From contig NC_081411.1 in assembly GCF_030272615.1 (NCBI RefSeq), positions 44,839,517 through 44,903,516 of the forward strand: a DNA stretch of 64,000 nt, read 5' to 3'. Shown one piece after another: positions 34,720 to 45,560 of the stretch. The notes beneath the pieces are model-generated. The model worked only from the letters and a program-made list of their open reading frames with translations. It was not told the DNA's origin and did not search any database. A program made the position numbers and the translations under genes. The DNA is from Cryptomeria japonica. Taxonomy: Eukaryota > Streptophyta > Pinopsida > Cupressales > Cupressaceae. The first letter of the stretch is position 1. The number at the start of each line of letters is the position of its first letter.

Positions 34720-36168
34720 TATTGGGGCTTCGTTGATCAGTTTTTGGAGACATCATGGAAGGCTTCTACTTTCGGATTTGGGGATCTTCATTTTTTTGGG
34801 GCATCATACAACGATTTGGACATCACCATTGAATCCGGGAGGCCATTTCCATTTATTTTGACTATAAAGTTGACCTATTTTGGTGAGAAATTTTTTTTCA
34901 ACATTTTGACTATTTTCATATGGATTTCGAAATTTTTTTACAAAAATTTTTTTTTTTTTCAAAAATAAAAAAAAACAAAAAAAAATGGGGGGTTTTTGTT
35001 TGGGGGTCCGCAGACCCCCCCATACACTGTATCTATGTGCCGCAGGTTCTGCAACACCGTAGACCGTCGTACCTGACGCCGCCGACTCATGCAGGTCCAC
35101 CCGCCGGTTCCGTCGCCATTGGTGCCCGCAGGTTCCCGGCGCCTCCCCCGCTTCCCGGCCGCAGCTCCCATCTTCATCGTGTAGGTCTTCATCCTCTCAC
35201 CGCCACCTCGATTTCCCCTGGTCGCTGTCGAGATGCCAACCCCATCGGCATCGCTGTCGGCCAAAGACCTCCGGCGCCGTCCAAAGACCTCCGGCAGTGC
35301 CACGCTGACACCCAGTCAGCATACAGACCCCGCCACATGGATCAAAAATAGCCCTCCGTATGCCATGTCGACCATATGGTCTACACAATCATAGAGCCAT
35401 GCAGTCATCCGTACAGTGCCATGTTATCCGTACGGTCTGCACAGTCTCCTACACAATCAGCCGTCCATACAGTACGGACGCCTAGTCAGCAGGGAGGCAA
35501 AGTTTTTGCGATGGTCATATGGCCGTTAAATTTAACACAGTGACTTGCTGACATCAGCACCACATTAGCACTTTTTGAAATTTTTTTGACCCCTCTCCAT
35601 TGGGCTTTTCAATTTTGCAGTCCAAGTTTGAAAGGCCATATCTTGCTAATTTTTGCTCCTTTTTTGGTGCAATTTTTTTTGAAATGGGCTAAAATTTCAT
35701 GATCTTCACAGTGGTGTGGTCATTCTATGATTTTGGTGCATAGGTTTTTCGGAATTTTCAGATTCTCTCAGTTGTACCTGTCCAATCGTCAATTTTGCAA
35801 CTTCAAAGGCCTCATTTGAGCTCATACGACCTCCTTTTCAGGTGTCATTTTTTTTGAAAGTGCTTATTTTTTTGTCTACTTTCAGAATCTATGATCATAT
35901 TTCAGAGATTTTGAGTGAAAATTGTACTTTCAGATATTGTTCTTATTTGGCCTATTAAGTACTTGTAAATTGCTTGGATCTTAGTAAGATCTCTTGCATT
36001 ATCAGTTTGAGACTCTTTTGGCCTTATTGAGGTAGTTGTAAAATTGTAAATCAAAAGTCCACTTTGCCATTTTTTGCGAGTGGCCCATTGTATACGCACT
36101 ACTTATAAAGTGCCAAAATCATCACATTTGGGGGGGGTTCTTTGATTGAGTGAATTTGGGGGGGTGTC
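34720..36168 (+). other. C3 leader with a GC-rich segment
   Basis: Long untranslated leader before gag. Homopolymer T and A tracts at 34880-34985 are followed by a hairpin (GGGGGTC at 35002, GACCCCC at 35013) and a markedly GC-rich segment at about 35040-35340, unlike everything around it. The segment 35345-35480 has repeated CCGTACRGT-type words. An open frame (34920-35351, 143 codons) is low in complexity and probably not a gene. Confidence 0.7.
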
Positions 36169-36213
36169 TTGTGTGATTGTACCTCTCTTTGTGCTCTTTC
36201 CATTCTTGTTGCA

Positions 36214-37689
36214 ATGAGTCCTAACAAATTTCCACCTTTAACTCCACATAATTATGCATCATGGAAAATTAAAGTATGGGGTAAACTAATGGAAAAGGGT
36301 CTCACACACTACATAGATGGAACAATAATAGCACCACCTGATCCTAAGGCTGATGCAAATGCTCAATTAGAATGGCTCACAAAGAATTGCATGGCTCTTG
36401 GAACCTTACGCAAGTATGTATCAGATGACCTCATTTTTCACATTGAGAAGTGTAAAACAATCAAAGAGGCTTGGGATATGTTTCAGAAACTGTATGGACA
36501 AGTTGATGAAATAAGAGGCTATTGGATTGACAATGAGCTCACCAACTTAGATCCCAAGAGTTTTGATACAATCCAAGATTATGTCACCAAAGCAAATGAG
36601 CTAAGAGCAAAGCTAAAAGATTGTGGAATTGACAAAAAGGATGCTCAATTGATATTCAACTTGTTCGATAAGCTTGCACCAGAATATGCAGCATTTGTGT
36701 CTAGCTTCCAAACTCATCGTTTGACAGTGGGGAGTTCTTATGTTATGCCTTCATTTGATGCCTTCATAGAAATGTTGATATTGGAACAAACTAAGTTGTT
36801 GAACATGGGGTTTCTCAAGTCTTCAAAGTCCAAGGCTTTGGTAGAAAATCAAGGAAATCAAGGAAGTCAAGGCAAAGATTCCAACAAGAAGAAGAAGCAA
36901 TCTAAGTCTAAACCACACCAGGAAAAGGGACAATCATCCTCTCTATCACAAGACGATTTTTCATCCTCTTCCAAGAAGGGGACACCACCTAAGAAGGATA
37001 AACCAACTTGTGCATATTGCAAAAAGTATGGTCATGATGAGCATCGATGCCACACAAAACAAGTTGATGAGTTAACCAATCTTCTCAAGAAAAACAACAT
37101 CAACTTGCCATTTGCCTACACAAAGAAGGATTCATCTCCTTCCTCTTCCTCACAGTCTAAGAGAAAAGGGCAAGCATTTGTGGCTAAAACAGGTTCTTCA
37201 CAGCAATGGATACTTGACTCGAATGCCTTATATCACATGGGTTCTACAAAGGAGCATTTTTCTTCATTGGAACCATCTAAGGTACCTCACATTTACATAG
37301 GTGATGACACACAAGTAGAGGTTGAAGGGAAAGGTTCAGTTGACATGGATGATGGAACATTTGAGAATGTTCTCTATGTTCCTAACTTGTCTACCAACCT
37401 TCTCTCCATCTACCAAATCACTCACTATGGGAATGGGAAAAAGGTTGAGTTTACACCAGATTCAGTTGTGGTAAAGGAACTTGATGATGATGCCTTGGTA
37501 GCAGTGGGACAAGTCAATGACAACTCCAGGCTTTATTCATTCTCCCACTTTGTGCCAAGTTCACCTTCTAGGGCCTTGCTTACTCATTCAAATTCAGAAA
37601 GTAAGCTATGGCATGAGCGGTTTGGTCACCTCAACTACCACTATCTTCAGCAACTAAGCACTAAAGACATGGTCACAGGTCTACCTTGA
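36214..37689 (+). pseudogene. C3 gag and protease
   Basis: ATG at 36214 gives MSPNKFPPLTPHNYASWKI, a copia gag start. An in-frame ATG at 36169 would add 15 residues. LWDMF-type gag core words (TIKEAWDMFQKLYGQ) follow. The knuckle CAYCKKYGHDEHRC is complete at about 37012-37053. The protease core near 37207 reads WILDSNALYHM where DSGAS is expected, so the active-site loop is damaged. The pre-integrase zinc region LWHERFGHLNYHYLQ is near 37606. The frame meets TGA at 37687, in a context (GLP before INFS) where Arg CGA is likely. Confidence 0.9.
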
Positions 37690-38880
37690 ATCAATTTTTC
37701 AGAGGGTGTATGTTCAGGTTGTTCCATGGGCAAGCATCCCGAAGAGAAGTTTGATAAAGGGAAAACTTGGAGAGCTTTGGAAGTTCTTCAACTTGTTTAC
37801 AGCGATGTAGCAGGTCCATTTCTAGCACCTTCATTTAGCAAGGCCCGCTATGTCCTTACCTTCATTGATGACTACTCCCGCTTCACTTGGGTCTACTTTC
37901 TTATTCATAAGAGTGAAGTATTTGACAGATTTTAGGACTTAAAGACTCGTGTGGAGAAGCAATCAGGGAAAGTGGTCAAGATTCTTCGCACAAATAATGG
38001 AAGGGAATATGTGAACAAAAGACTTGAGGATTTTTGTACATTTGAGGGGATTGATCTTCAACATTCTGTCACTAATACTCCACAGCAGAACGGGGTTGCA
38101 GAACGCAAGAATAGAACTCTCAAAGAAATGGCTAGCTATATGATACATGCACGTTCTCTTGATCCCACTTTTTGGGCAGAAGCTATTAGCTATGCCACAC
38201 ACATCTAGAACTGGGTTCCTCACAAAGCTTTGCAATGTATTACTCCTTTTGAAGCTTGGGCTGGTAGGAAACCGATTGTGAGACATTTTAGAGTCTTTGG
38301 GTGTCTAGCACAGGCTCGCATACCTCCACAGAAATGCAAGGCATTGGAACCACAGGGTCAGCCTTGCATATTTGTTGGATATCCTGAGGGTGTTAAGGCA
38401 TACAGATTGATGGATCCAGAGACACATGAGGTATTCATTCAGAGGAGTGTTCACTTTGAGGAAATCTCTCCTAGCTTAGCCTCTCTACCTCCTCCACCTT
38501 CCTCCATTGTGGATAGTGATGTTAGTGATTCAGATGATGAGACTCCCTCAACTCCGACTCGCAGGGTTACACCTTCATAGGGTCCACTTGCAGTTGAGGA
38601 GCCTCATTCTCCACCTCCACCTAGACCTCGTTGGGCTTGACAAACACTTGAGTTCGTGGGTTCTCTTGTTGGGGATCCTTCGGATACACGGAGAACTCAA
38701 TCACAACATTAGGATCTTCCACATGCATTCATTGATACCGCTTCCGATCCACAGACATTTAGGGAAGCGTCAGGGGTTCTTGAGTGGGACCAAGCTATGG
38801 AGGAAGAGTATAGTTCCTTGATGAGGAACAACACATGGGATCTAGTCCATCTCCCTAAGGGGAGAAAGATGGTTTGATGT
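37690..38880 (+). pseudogene. C3 integrase and linker
   Basis: Same frame as gag. The core shows VYSDVAGPF, ILRTNNGREYVNK and NGVAERKNRTL. The second catalytic aspartate is Asn (RTNNG for RTDNG) and the Gly after it is Arg, both explained by G to A. FRVFGCLAQARIP marks the integrase end. Stops at 37933, 38206, 38578, 38638, 38710 and 38875 are TAG, TAG, TAG, TGA, TAG and TGA. No frameshift was seen. Confidence 0.9.
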
Positions 38881-40284
38881 AAGTGGATCTATCAAACCAA
38901 GTTTGCAGCGGATGGTAGTGTGGATAAGTATAAGGCTCGGCTTGTTGCAAAAGGTTTCTCGCAGGCTGCAGGTGTTGACTATACTGAGACCTTTGCACCC
39001 ATAGCCAAGATGAACTCCATTTGTTTGACACTTGCTATTGCTGCAGCTCATGGTTGGGCTGTACATCAGATGGATGTGAAGAGTGCTTTTCTTCATGGTG
39101 ATCTTGATGAGGAGATTTATATGGAGCAGCCACAGGGTTTCATCTAGGATACTTCCTTGGTTTGCAGACTAAGGAAATATCTCTATGGCCTTAAGCGGGC
39201 CCCCAGGGCTTGGTATGCCAAGATGGATTCCTTTCTTCTCTCCGCAGGTTTCACCAGGTGTCATTCCGATCTGAATGTCTACATTTTGCAATAGGATGAC
39301 TCTCACTTGATACTTGTGCTCTATGTTGATGACTTGATCATTACAAGGAGTACTTCATCCATCATTAGCAGGGTCAAATCTGCTTTGCATGACAGATTTT
39401 CTATGACTGACTTAGGTCTTTTGCACTACTTTCTCGGGATAGAGATTTCACAGTCACCTTTTGGGATTACTCTATCACAGCCCAAGTATGCTCTTGATCT
39501 ACTAGCATTCTTTCATATGGCTTATTGTAAGCCTACCCCGACTCCCTTTCTTTCAGGAGTCAAGCTTGAGGCTCAGTGTTCTTCTCCACTAGTTGATGCC
39601 ACTTTGTATCGTCAGCTTGTGGGTAGTCTCATCTACTTGACTCATACTCACCCTAATATTTCATTTGCAGTTGGCATGGTTTCCCACTTCATGCAAGATC
39701 CACATGAGCTTCATTGGAAAGCTGCCAAACGCATCCTTCATTACATCCAGGGTACACATCACTATGGGATTCACTATGCAGTAGGCATAGGACTTCGCTT
39801 GGTTGGTTACATAGACTCCGATTGGGCTGGCGATCTAGTTGATCGTAAGTCTACTTCTGGTTACATTTTTCACCTTGGTTCGGGCCCCATTTGTTGGCAG
39901 AGCAAGAAGCAACATGCTATTGCTCTCTCTTCAACTGAGGCTAAGTATCGAGGCACTGTTAACGCAGTGACTGAGACCATTTGGCTCTAGCAGATCCTCA
40001 CAGAGTTTGAATTCACTACTCCACGACCGACAGTCCTACATTGTGACAATCAGAGTGCTATTGCCATCTTGAAGAACTCAGTCCAGCACTAGCGGACCAA
40101 ACACATCGAGATTCATATGCACTATATCTGAGAGCTCATCCAGGAGTAGGTCATTGATTTGCAGTATTGTCCTATAGCAGAGCAGGTTGCTGACATATTC
40201 ACCAAACCTTTCACTGAGAGTAAGTTCCAACAGTTGCAAGCTCTCTTAGGGGTGCAGGATGTGTCATTAGGGGGGGTCAGCTGA
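38881..40284 (+). pseudogene. C3 reverse transcriptase and RNase H
   Basis: Continuation of the same frame. Reverse transcriptase: [35 protein letters not shown] and the catalytic box LYVDDLIIT near 39313-39342. RNase H: YIDSDWAGDL, LSSTEAKYRG and HCDNQSAIAI, then DIFTKPFTESKF. Premature stops are TAG 39145, TAG 39292, TAG 39988, TAG 40090, TGA 40129 and TAG 40147. TGA at 40282-40284, after the conserved end, is the likely natural stop. Confidence 0.92.
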
Positions 40285-40482
40285 CTTCTCCTTCCTCTCT
40301 CTTTTGGGGGGGAGTTTTTTCCCACTGGGTTTTCTCCCTTTCTCCATTTGTGAGAGATTGCATTGCATAGTTTTGCTTGCATTTGCATATTGTACGTGGG
40401 TACCTATCATGCCTAGTAGTTGGGGCCCATCTTGCATTGTTGACTTGAGTCTTCATTCCCCTAAGTTACACTTAATGAGGGG
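40285..40482 (+). other. C3 3' region and polypurine tract
   Basis: Untranslated stretch with two purine-rich tracts: TTTTGGGGGGGAG near 40300-40313, and AATGAGGGG at 40474-40482 next to the 3' LTR. The second is in the right place to prime plus-strand synthesis. Confidence 0.7.
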
Positions 40483-40910
40483 TGTTGGTGTAAATAAATA
40501 TTCATTTTGGATATTATTCCACTTACTTAAGTTAACTTAGGATAATGCATCTCTTCGTAGTTTGGATTTGAGACACTTAGGGAAGTGTGCACTTAGGGAT
40601 AGAGCTTGTAGGAGAAATTCCACCTTTTGTGGTCTTATTTTGCTGTTACACTCCACATTCAGTGGGTCATCCACCTCTTGTGGAATATTATATTATTTCT
40701 CCTACCTACCCTTGTTTCTCATTGAGCCACATGTCATATTTGTGTGCTCATACATCCATATGGCCTTACCTATATAAGCAGGCCTCTATTCATTGTATTG
40801 TTTAATCCATTTGATCATTTTTCATATTGATGAGAATACAGTTTGTTCTTGTCATCTTATTGTCTCTTTTATGCTTTTCATTGTGCCCTTGATCTTGGCA
40901 AAATCCTACA
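40483..40910 (+). repeat. C3 3' LTR
   Basis: Begins TGTTGGTGTAAATAAATATT and ends CAAAATCCTACA. It matches the 5' LTR almost base for base apart from the 20-base length difference. Confidence 0.94.
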
Positions 40911-43176
40911 ATTTCACATACTTGTGCACCCCTAGCTTTGAATTATGGATTCCCAAACCCACCAATAATGATAGGAGGAGAACATGTACCCAAAAAATAA
41001 AATCATATCCATCATTCCATTCAAATAGGAACTTTAAATTTTGAGGAAGTTTCTCATCCAAATGGTTATGCTACTCTAAATGTCCTAGATAATAAAATAG
41101 CTCTCAACATTAATTTAAGAATTATGTCTCTTAGGATATTTGAATCCCTATGAAACCTACACAATTATTTCATTCATGATTTTCAGTAATGCTTTCCAAA
41201 TCTTGATTCTTTATTTACAAGAGGTAAAAGTTTCTATTTTTTCTTTCTATAGCATGCCATGTTATTTGGTCATCTACCCGTTTCTTGTATAGTAATCATG
41301 GAACAAGACTTGGTTGTGTTTTCAAATTTCTCTTACCTAGGTGGTATCAAAACTTAGTTTATTAAGGATGTGATCCCAACAATAGAGAATTATATGTTGG
41401 GATTATGGTGGCTCAATCATTCAACCATTGTGGAGAAAAGACACATAAATATTCATTCAACCATTGTGGAGAAAAGACACATAAATATTCACACAAGTCC
41501 TATCACTAATTATTGATTTAATAGTTTAATTATTTATATAGCCTATGTTGTATGTTCATCTAATGATGCCATTTTGTGGGACCTACTTTAGTAAGGTAGT
41601 AGTCTACATAGCAAGTGACTAGGATGACATGCCTCCTAAAATGGTGTAGATAGATGCCCCCACTTAATAGACACCATAGTGATGGTAAATTGGTCGCTTA
41701 TTTCATTAATTGAAAGATAAGTATGTGTAGCATCATAAATTATCACCAGTCTAAATTATGCCTCATGTTTGTGCTCCCACTTTAGCATTTCCTATCCTCA
41801 TCCCCTCTCTAGATCCATTCAGGGCCAATTATCCAACTTTGATGTCATGTACACCTTTTTGTGGGTCCCACTATGAGATGATCACCCCCTTGGCTACTTG
41901 TTTTCATCCTCTTTACATAATATCCAATAAAAAGGAACACCTTGGTCTGGACCATGGTGACCCAAAATGCATGGGTCTCTCTCAAAGGGGTTCCAACTTT
42001 AAATGGGTCAAGCGTTATATCTCCCTACTATAAGTTGATCCTCGAGACTATACATGATCATAGGAGATCAACCTAATCAATAAATTACCTAAGGAACCCT
42101 ATATAAAGATATTATATCAATTCATTTTAGATGTAAGAATTCATCCCTATTATTCACCCATCTATGAAGGATTCATTATCAAGCATATTAGAAGATTCAA
42201 AGTGGCATATTCATCATTCAACCATTGTGGAGAAATGACACATAAATATTCATGCAAGCATGTGTGTGTGATTAGGATTCTTTCGTGTTCACATGTTTTC
42301 CATGCCATTACATTCAACATTGATGATTATATTCAAAGTGCATTGCATCATCATCAACAATCATATATTTAAGGTATATCTCCCTAACATTTATTTTAGT
42401 ATTTGCACTACTTTAATTCATGGTTAATTCCAAAACCAAGGTTTGATGTAAGGAAAACCCTTATCCAAACATCTTTCCCTTTCTTTCTATGTGTAGGAAA
42501 TAGGTGCAAAGATGTACTCAGGAAATCCAGTAGAGTCAATAGTGGCGAATAGGTCATCTTTCAACATTGAAAAATTTGGAGGAGCAGAGCAGATCTGTGC
42601 TACCTGATCCAAAAAAAATAGGCCAAAATTTTGACAGGTTCTAATCATCTTATTATGTGCATATCTTAGTTGGTGGCTACATGGGACATTTGTAACTTAC
42701 TATTTCTATCATATTACTTCTATAATCTCTCATTTTACTTTAATTTCATAATCAATCAAAGTGAACTTAGAAAGAGGACTAATAAACCTGACACCCCAAT
42801 TAAATCCAGTTAGAATCTTAGTCTCTTCTCTCACTGAGGATTGAGGCTAGATATATTGGGCTCAACCCTCTTTCAATGCATGCGAGTTAATTGGGCTATT
42901 TAGTGGTCTTATTATCTTATACCCTAATTCCTAATTTTTCATACATTACATTTTGGTGAACTCAACTCCTTGCATGCTTAATTTTTATTTGTGGTATCAA
43001 ATCTGATTTTTAGGTATTTGAAAAATTAATTTTACACTCATATATCATAATTACATAAATCAAGTGGTTAATTTCCTAAAAACCCTAATTTATCTTGCTA
43101 ATTTTATCTTGTGGGTTGCATTATTTTTCACTTATATTTTGAGATCTAATTTTAAAGCACTCATAATGGAAATTAT

Positions 43177-43179
<3 letters not shown>
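40911..43179. other. Spacer, possibly an old LTR
   Basis: No gene. A 36-base unit (ATTCAACCATTGTGGAGAAA) is tandemly repeated near 41427-41490 and occurs once more near 42216. CTATATAAAGAT near 42100 looks like a TATA box, and TGGTATCAAATCTG near 42993 looks like a decayed initiator-Met primer site. An old LTR may therefore end just before 42993, but I could not find its partner. Confidence 0.35.

Positions 43180-43269
<90 letters not shown>
43180..43269. repeat. (TA)n microsatellite, about 90 bases
   Basis: Uninterrupted TA dinucleotide run, the longest of four in the window. Confidence 0.97.
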
Positions 43270-43273
<4 letters not shown>

Positions 43274-44684
43274 TTATTTCCAATATGATTACATGAAATT
43301 TTTAGTTACATTTATTATAATCATGTGTTGGATAATGACTTCTTTCATTTTACATTGCTTCTTTTCATTCATAGTACTTTTGCATATTGCATTTTTAGGG
43401 TTTATAAAATGTTTCCTACTTGCAAATCATATCTCAAAGCTTTTATCCACATTATATGGATTTTTATGATGATATTTTTATGTACATTCATTACATCTGT
43501 AGATCACATAAAGGCTTTTGTAGATAATGAAAATCCTAAAGATGACATCAACAGAGCTAACACCTATACGTCTCCTATGATATCTAATGTGAATAAGGAA
43601 AAATTAAACTCCTATCAATGATCTCTCTAATGGAGAGAAGGCATTTAAGAGAAACATGACACCATCTTCTTCTCATTGGCATACCCCATTGCAATGGGTG
43701 CAAGATCAAAATATTTCTTTACCATTCACTTAGATCCTCTTTATTCTCCTAGAGCTTGTCTTAATCATCAAAATATATGTAGGAAAGATGATGTTACGCA
43801 TTTTATTCATGACCTATCCCCTCATATAATATTAAGTAAAGATGAAACCTTAAATGATCAGGATATTCCCTCCTATCCTATCAAAGAGGATATGAATAAT
43901 GATAGAAACAAAAATTTCCCTACAAAGGATATTCCTTCTCCATCTAAGTCTCTCTTTGGTCCTTCCATGTGAAATTAAACAAAAAATATTAAAGAGATTA
44001 ATGATAATAATCCTTCTTTTGCACAATTAAAAATCTCTTATCAGAGTGGTTATAACATAATCTGAAAACAAGGTTGTAGGGGACAAAGTCTTGGAAAATA
44101 TATAAACAAGGTTAAAGTCCCTATTAACCCTCATTCACAAGCTAGTACCCAAGGTCTAGGACATCCTCACCATTTACCTATAGATGATCTCCTTAGGATT
44201 CAAAACTTTAAGGAGTATCTTGCAATACATAGAAAGTATTGTGCATCTAAAGGAGCTTCTTCCTCAAATCATCAAACTAGTGATCATCATGCCAATAATT
44301 GTCCTAATTCTCAAAAAGGAATACAAGTAGTCATTAATAATGAAACTATAAAAAATAAAAGAAGACAATCTTCCTCCTTCTAGCAACCCATGTCCTACAT
44401 CTCAAGAGACAAGACCTACTCCTATTGATTATCAAGAGAAATTAGCCACTGTAATCTTTTGGAGACTAAAGTATGATGAGAATGTTGTTTTTCCTTCCAT
44501 TAGACTTAATTACAATTATAAGCATAAGCAAGGTGATACTTTTTTTCTTTTTCATCGTGGTTATTCTCATTCTCCAAAATTGTAAAGCAATTAAATTATT
44601 TGTTCAATACCAATATGGTGGAGCTTGCATAGCTCTTACAACGAAGAATATTTTACTATTCCTTGATGAAGAGGTACTGCCTTA
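43270..44684 (+). pseudogene. Degraded coding remnant with G-patch-like stretch
   Basis: Plus-strand open stretches (43325, 43676 and beyond) shift frame and stop often. Around 44041-44160 the reading YQSGYNII, then KQGCRGQSLGKYINKVKVPI, then STQGLGHP resembles a G-patch motif, which occurs in some plant retroelement polyproteins and in RNA-binding proteins. It ends where gypsy G2 inserted at 44685. Either a decayed retroelement or a host gene fragment is possible. Confidence 0.3.
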
Positions 44685-44830
44685 TGTTGGGTCCATATAC
44701 AAATTTCCATTCTATATGCACCCCTGTTTGTAGTCATGCTCGTCTAGTTCATTGGTTGAAGGCTTGTTTAAATTTTGCTCTTGTCTTTCGGTCCTTGTTA
44801 GTTTGCATTGCACTGAACTTGAACTTGAAA

Positions 44831-44988
44831 TTGAACTTGAACCTTTTTGGTTCAAGGTTCAAAGTTCAACGAGCATTGTTTTGAGCATCCTTTCCTCCCA
44901 TGAAACTTTAAGCTTTGCTAGTCTTACCAACGTTTTGCATTCTTTGAACCTTGAAATTGAACCGTTTTGGTTCAAGGTTCAAGTTCAA
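44831..44988 (+). promoter_or_regulatory. Two hairpins built from TTGAACC words in the G2 LTR
   Basis: Arms TTGAACTTGAACC and GGTTCAAGGTTCAA (44831-44862) enclose five T. A second pair at 44944-44988 (TTGAACCTTGAAATTGAACC against GGTTCAAGGTTCAAGTTCAA) encloses GTTTT. Both are preserved in the 3' LTR at about 55724-55765 and 55840-55886, apart from small changes. They may act as protein-binding sites or RNA structures. No function can be read from the sequence. Confidence 0.6.
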
Positions 44989-45560
44989 CATTCATTGTGT
45001 TAATGTTTTTTTTGGGGTGCTCATGAAAGGTTCTGAGTTATATGTTCAGGTTCTTTGGAACGCGTGTGACTTGCCACATGGTGATGCCACAGGTTTTTCA
45101 GAACTCGATTGATGACCACCGAAGGAAAGAATATTCTTTTTCCAGTGATTTGAAATCTGCCATTTATGGCAGGTATGTGTGAAAATCGGCAATGTCAGAA
45201 GAAAAGTGACTTAACGGTTAAGGCAAACCACAACATAATCATTTCAAAGTAACTTCACATGAACAAGGAGTAATAAGGGCAATTTTAGTAATGATGGGTA
45301 AGGTTTTCTCTGGTTTAAAATTGAGTAGTTGTCTCATCAGAAGTATTATTTTTTGTGAGAAGATTTTGGGGAAGGAGTTTTCGGAGCGGCAAAATTAGGT
45401 AGCAATAAAGGTGTATAGAGAGCAAAGGAAGGTATGTTCAACAATTTTCTAAATTGCTGCAGTTTCTTTTTAAAGATCTGGGTGTTCTTTGACTGCTTGT
45501 TTTGTGTTCAATTTCCTTCTTCACCTGGGGTTAATTTGGGAAAAAACCATGAACCAAAAG

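Larger units (their letters stand above)
34260..40910 (+). mobile_element. Ty1/copia element C3, structurally complete
   Basis: LTRs of 448 and 428 bases (34260-34707 and 40483-40910) are nearly identical. They are flanked by the perfect five-base duplication ATTTC (34255-34259 and 40911-40915). An initiator-Met primer site, a 1.45 kb leader, and a single Gag-Pol frame in the copia order (gag, protease, integrase, reverse transcriptase, RNase H) lie between. The frame is never shifted, and only premature TAG and TGA codons break it. The close LTRs argue for a fairly recent insertion. Confidence 0.96.

Noticed and set aside
34920..35351. Open frame of 143 codons in the C3 leader, rich in Pro and Ala.
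   Set aside because: It starts in homopolymer F/K codons and follows GC-rich composition. The opposite strand is open too, so openness is due to composition.
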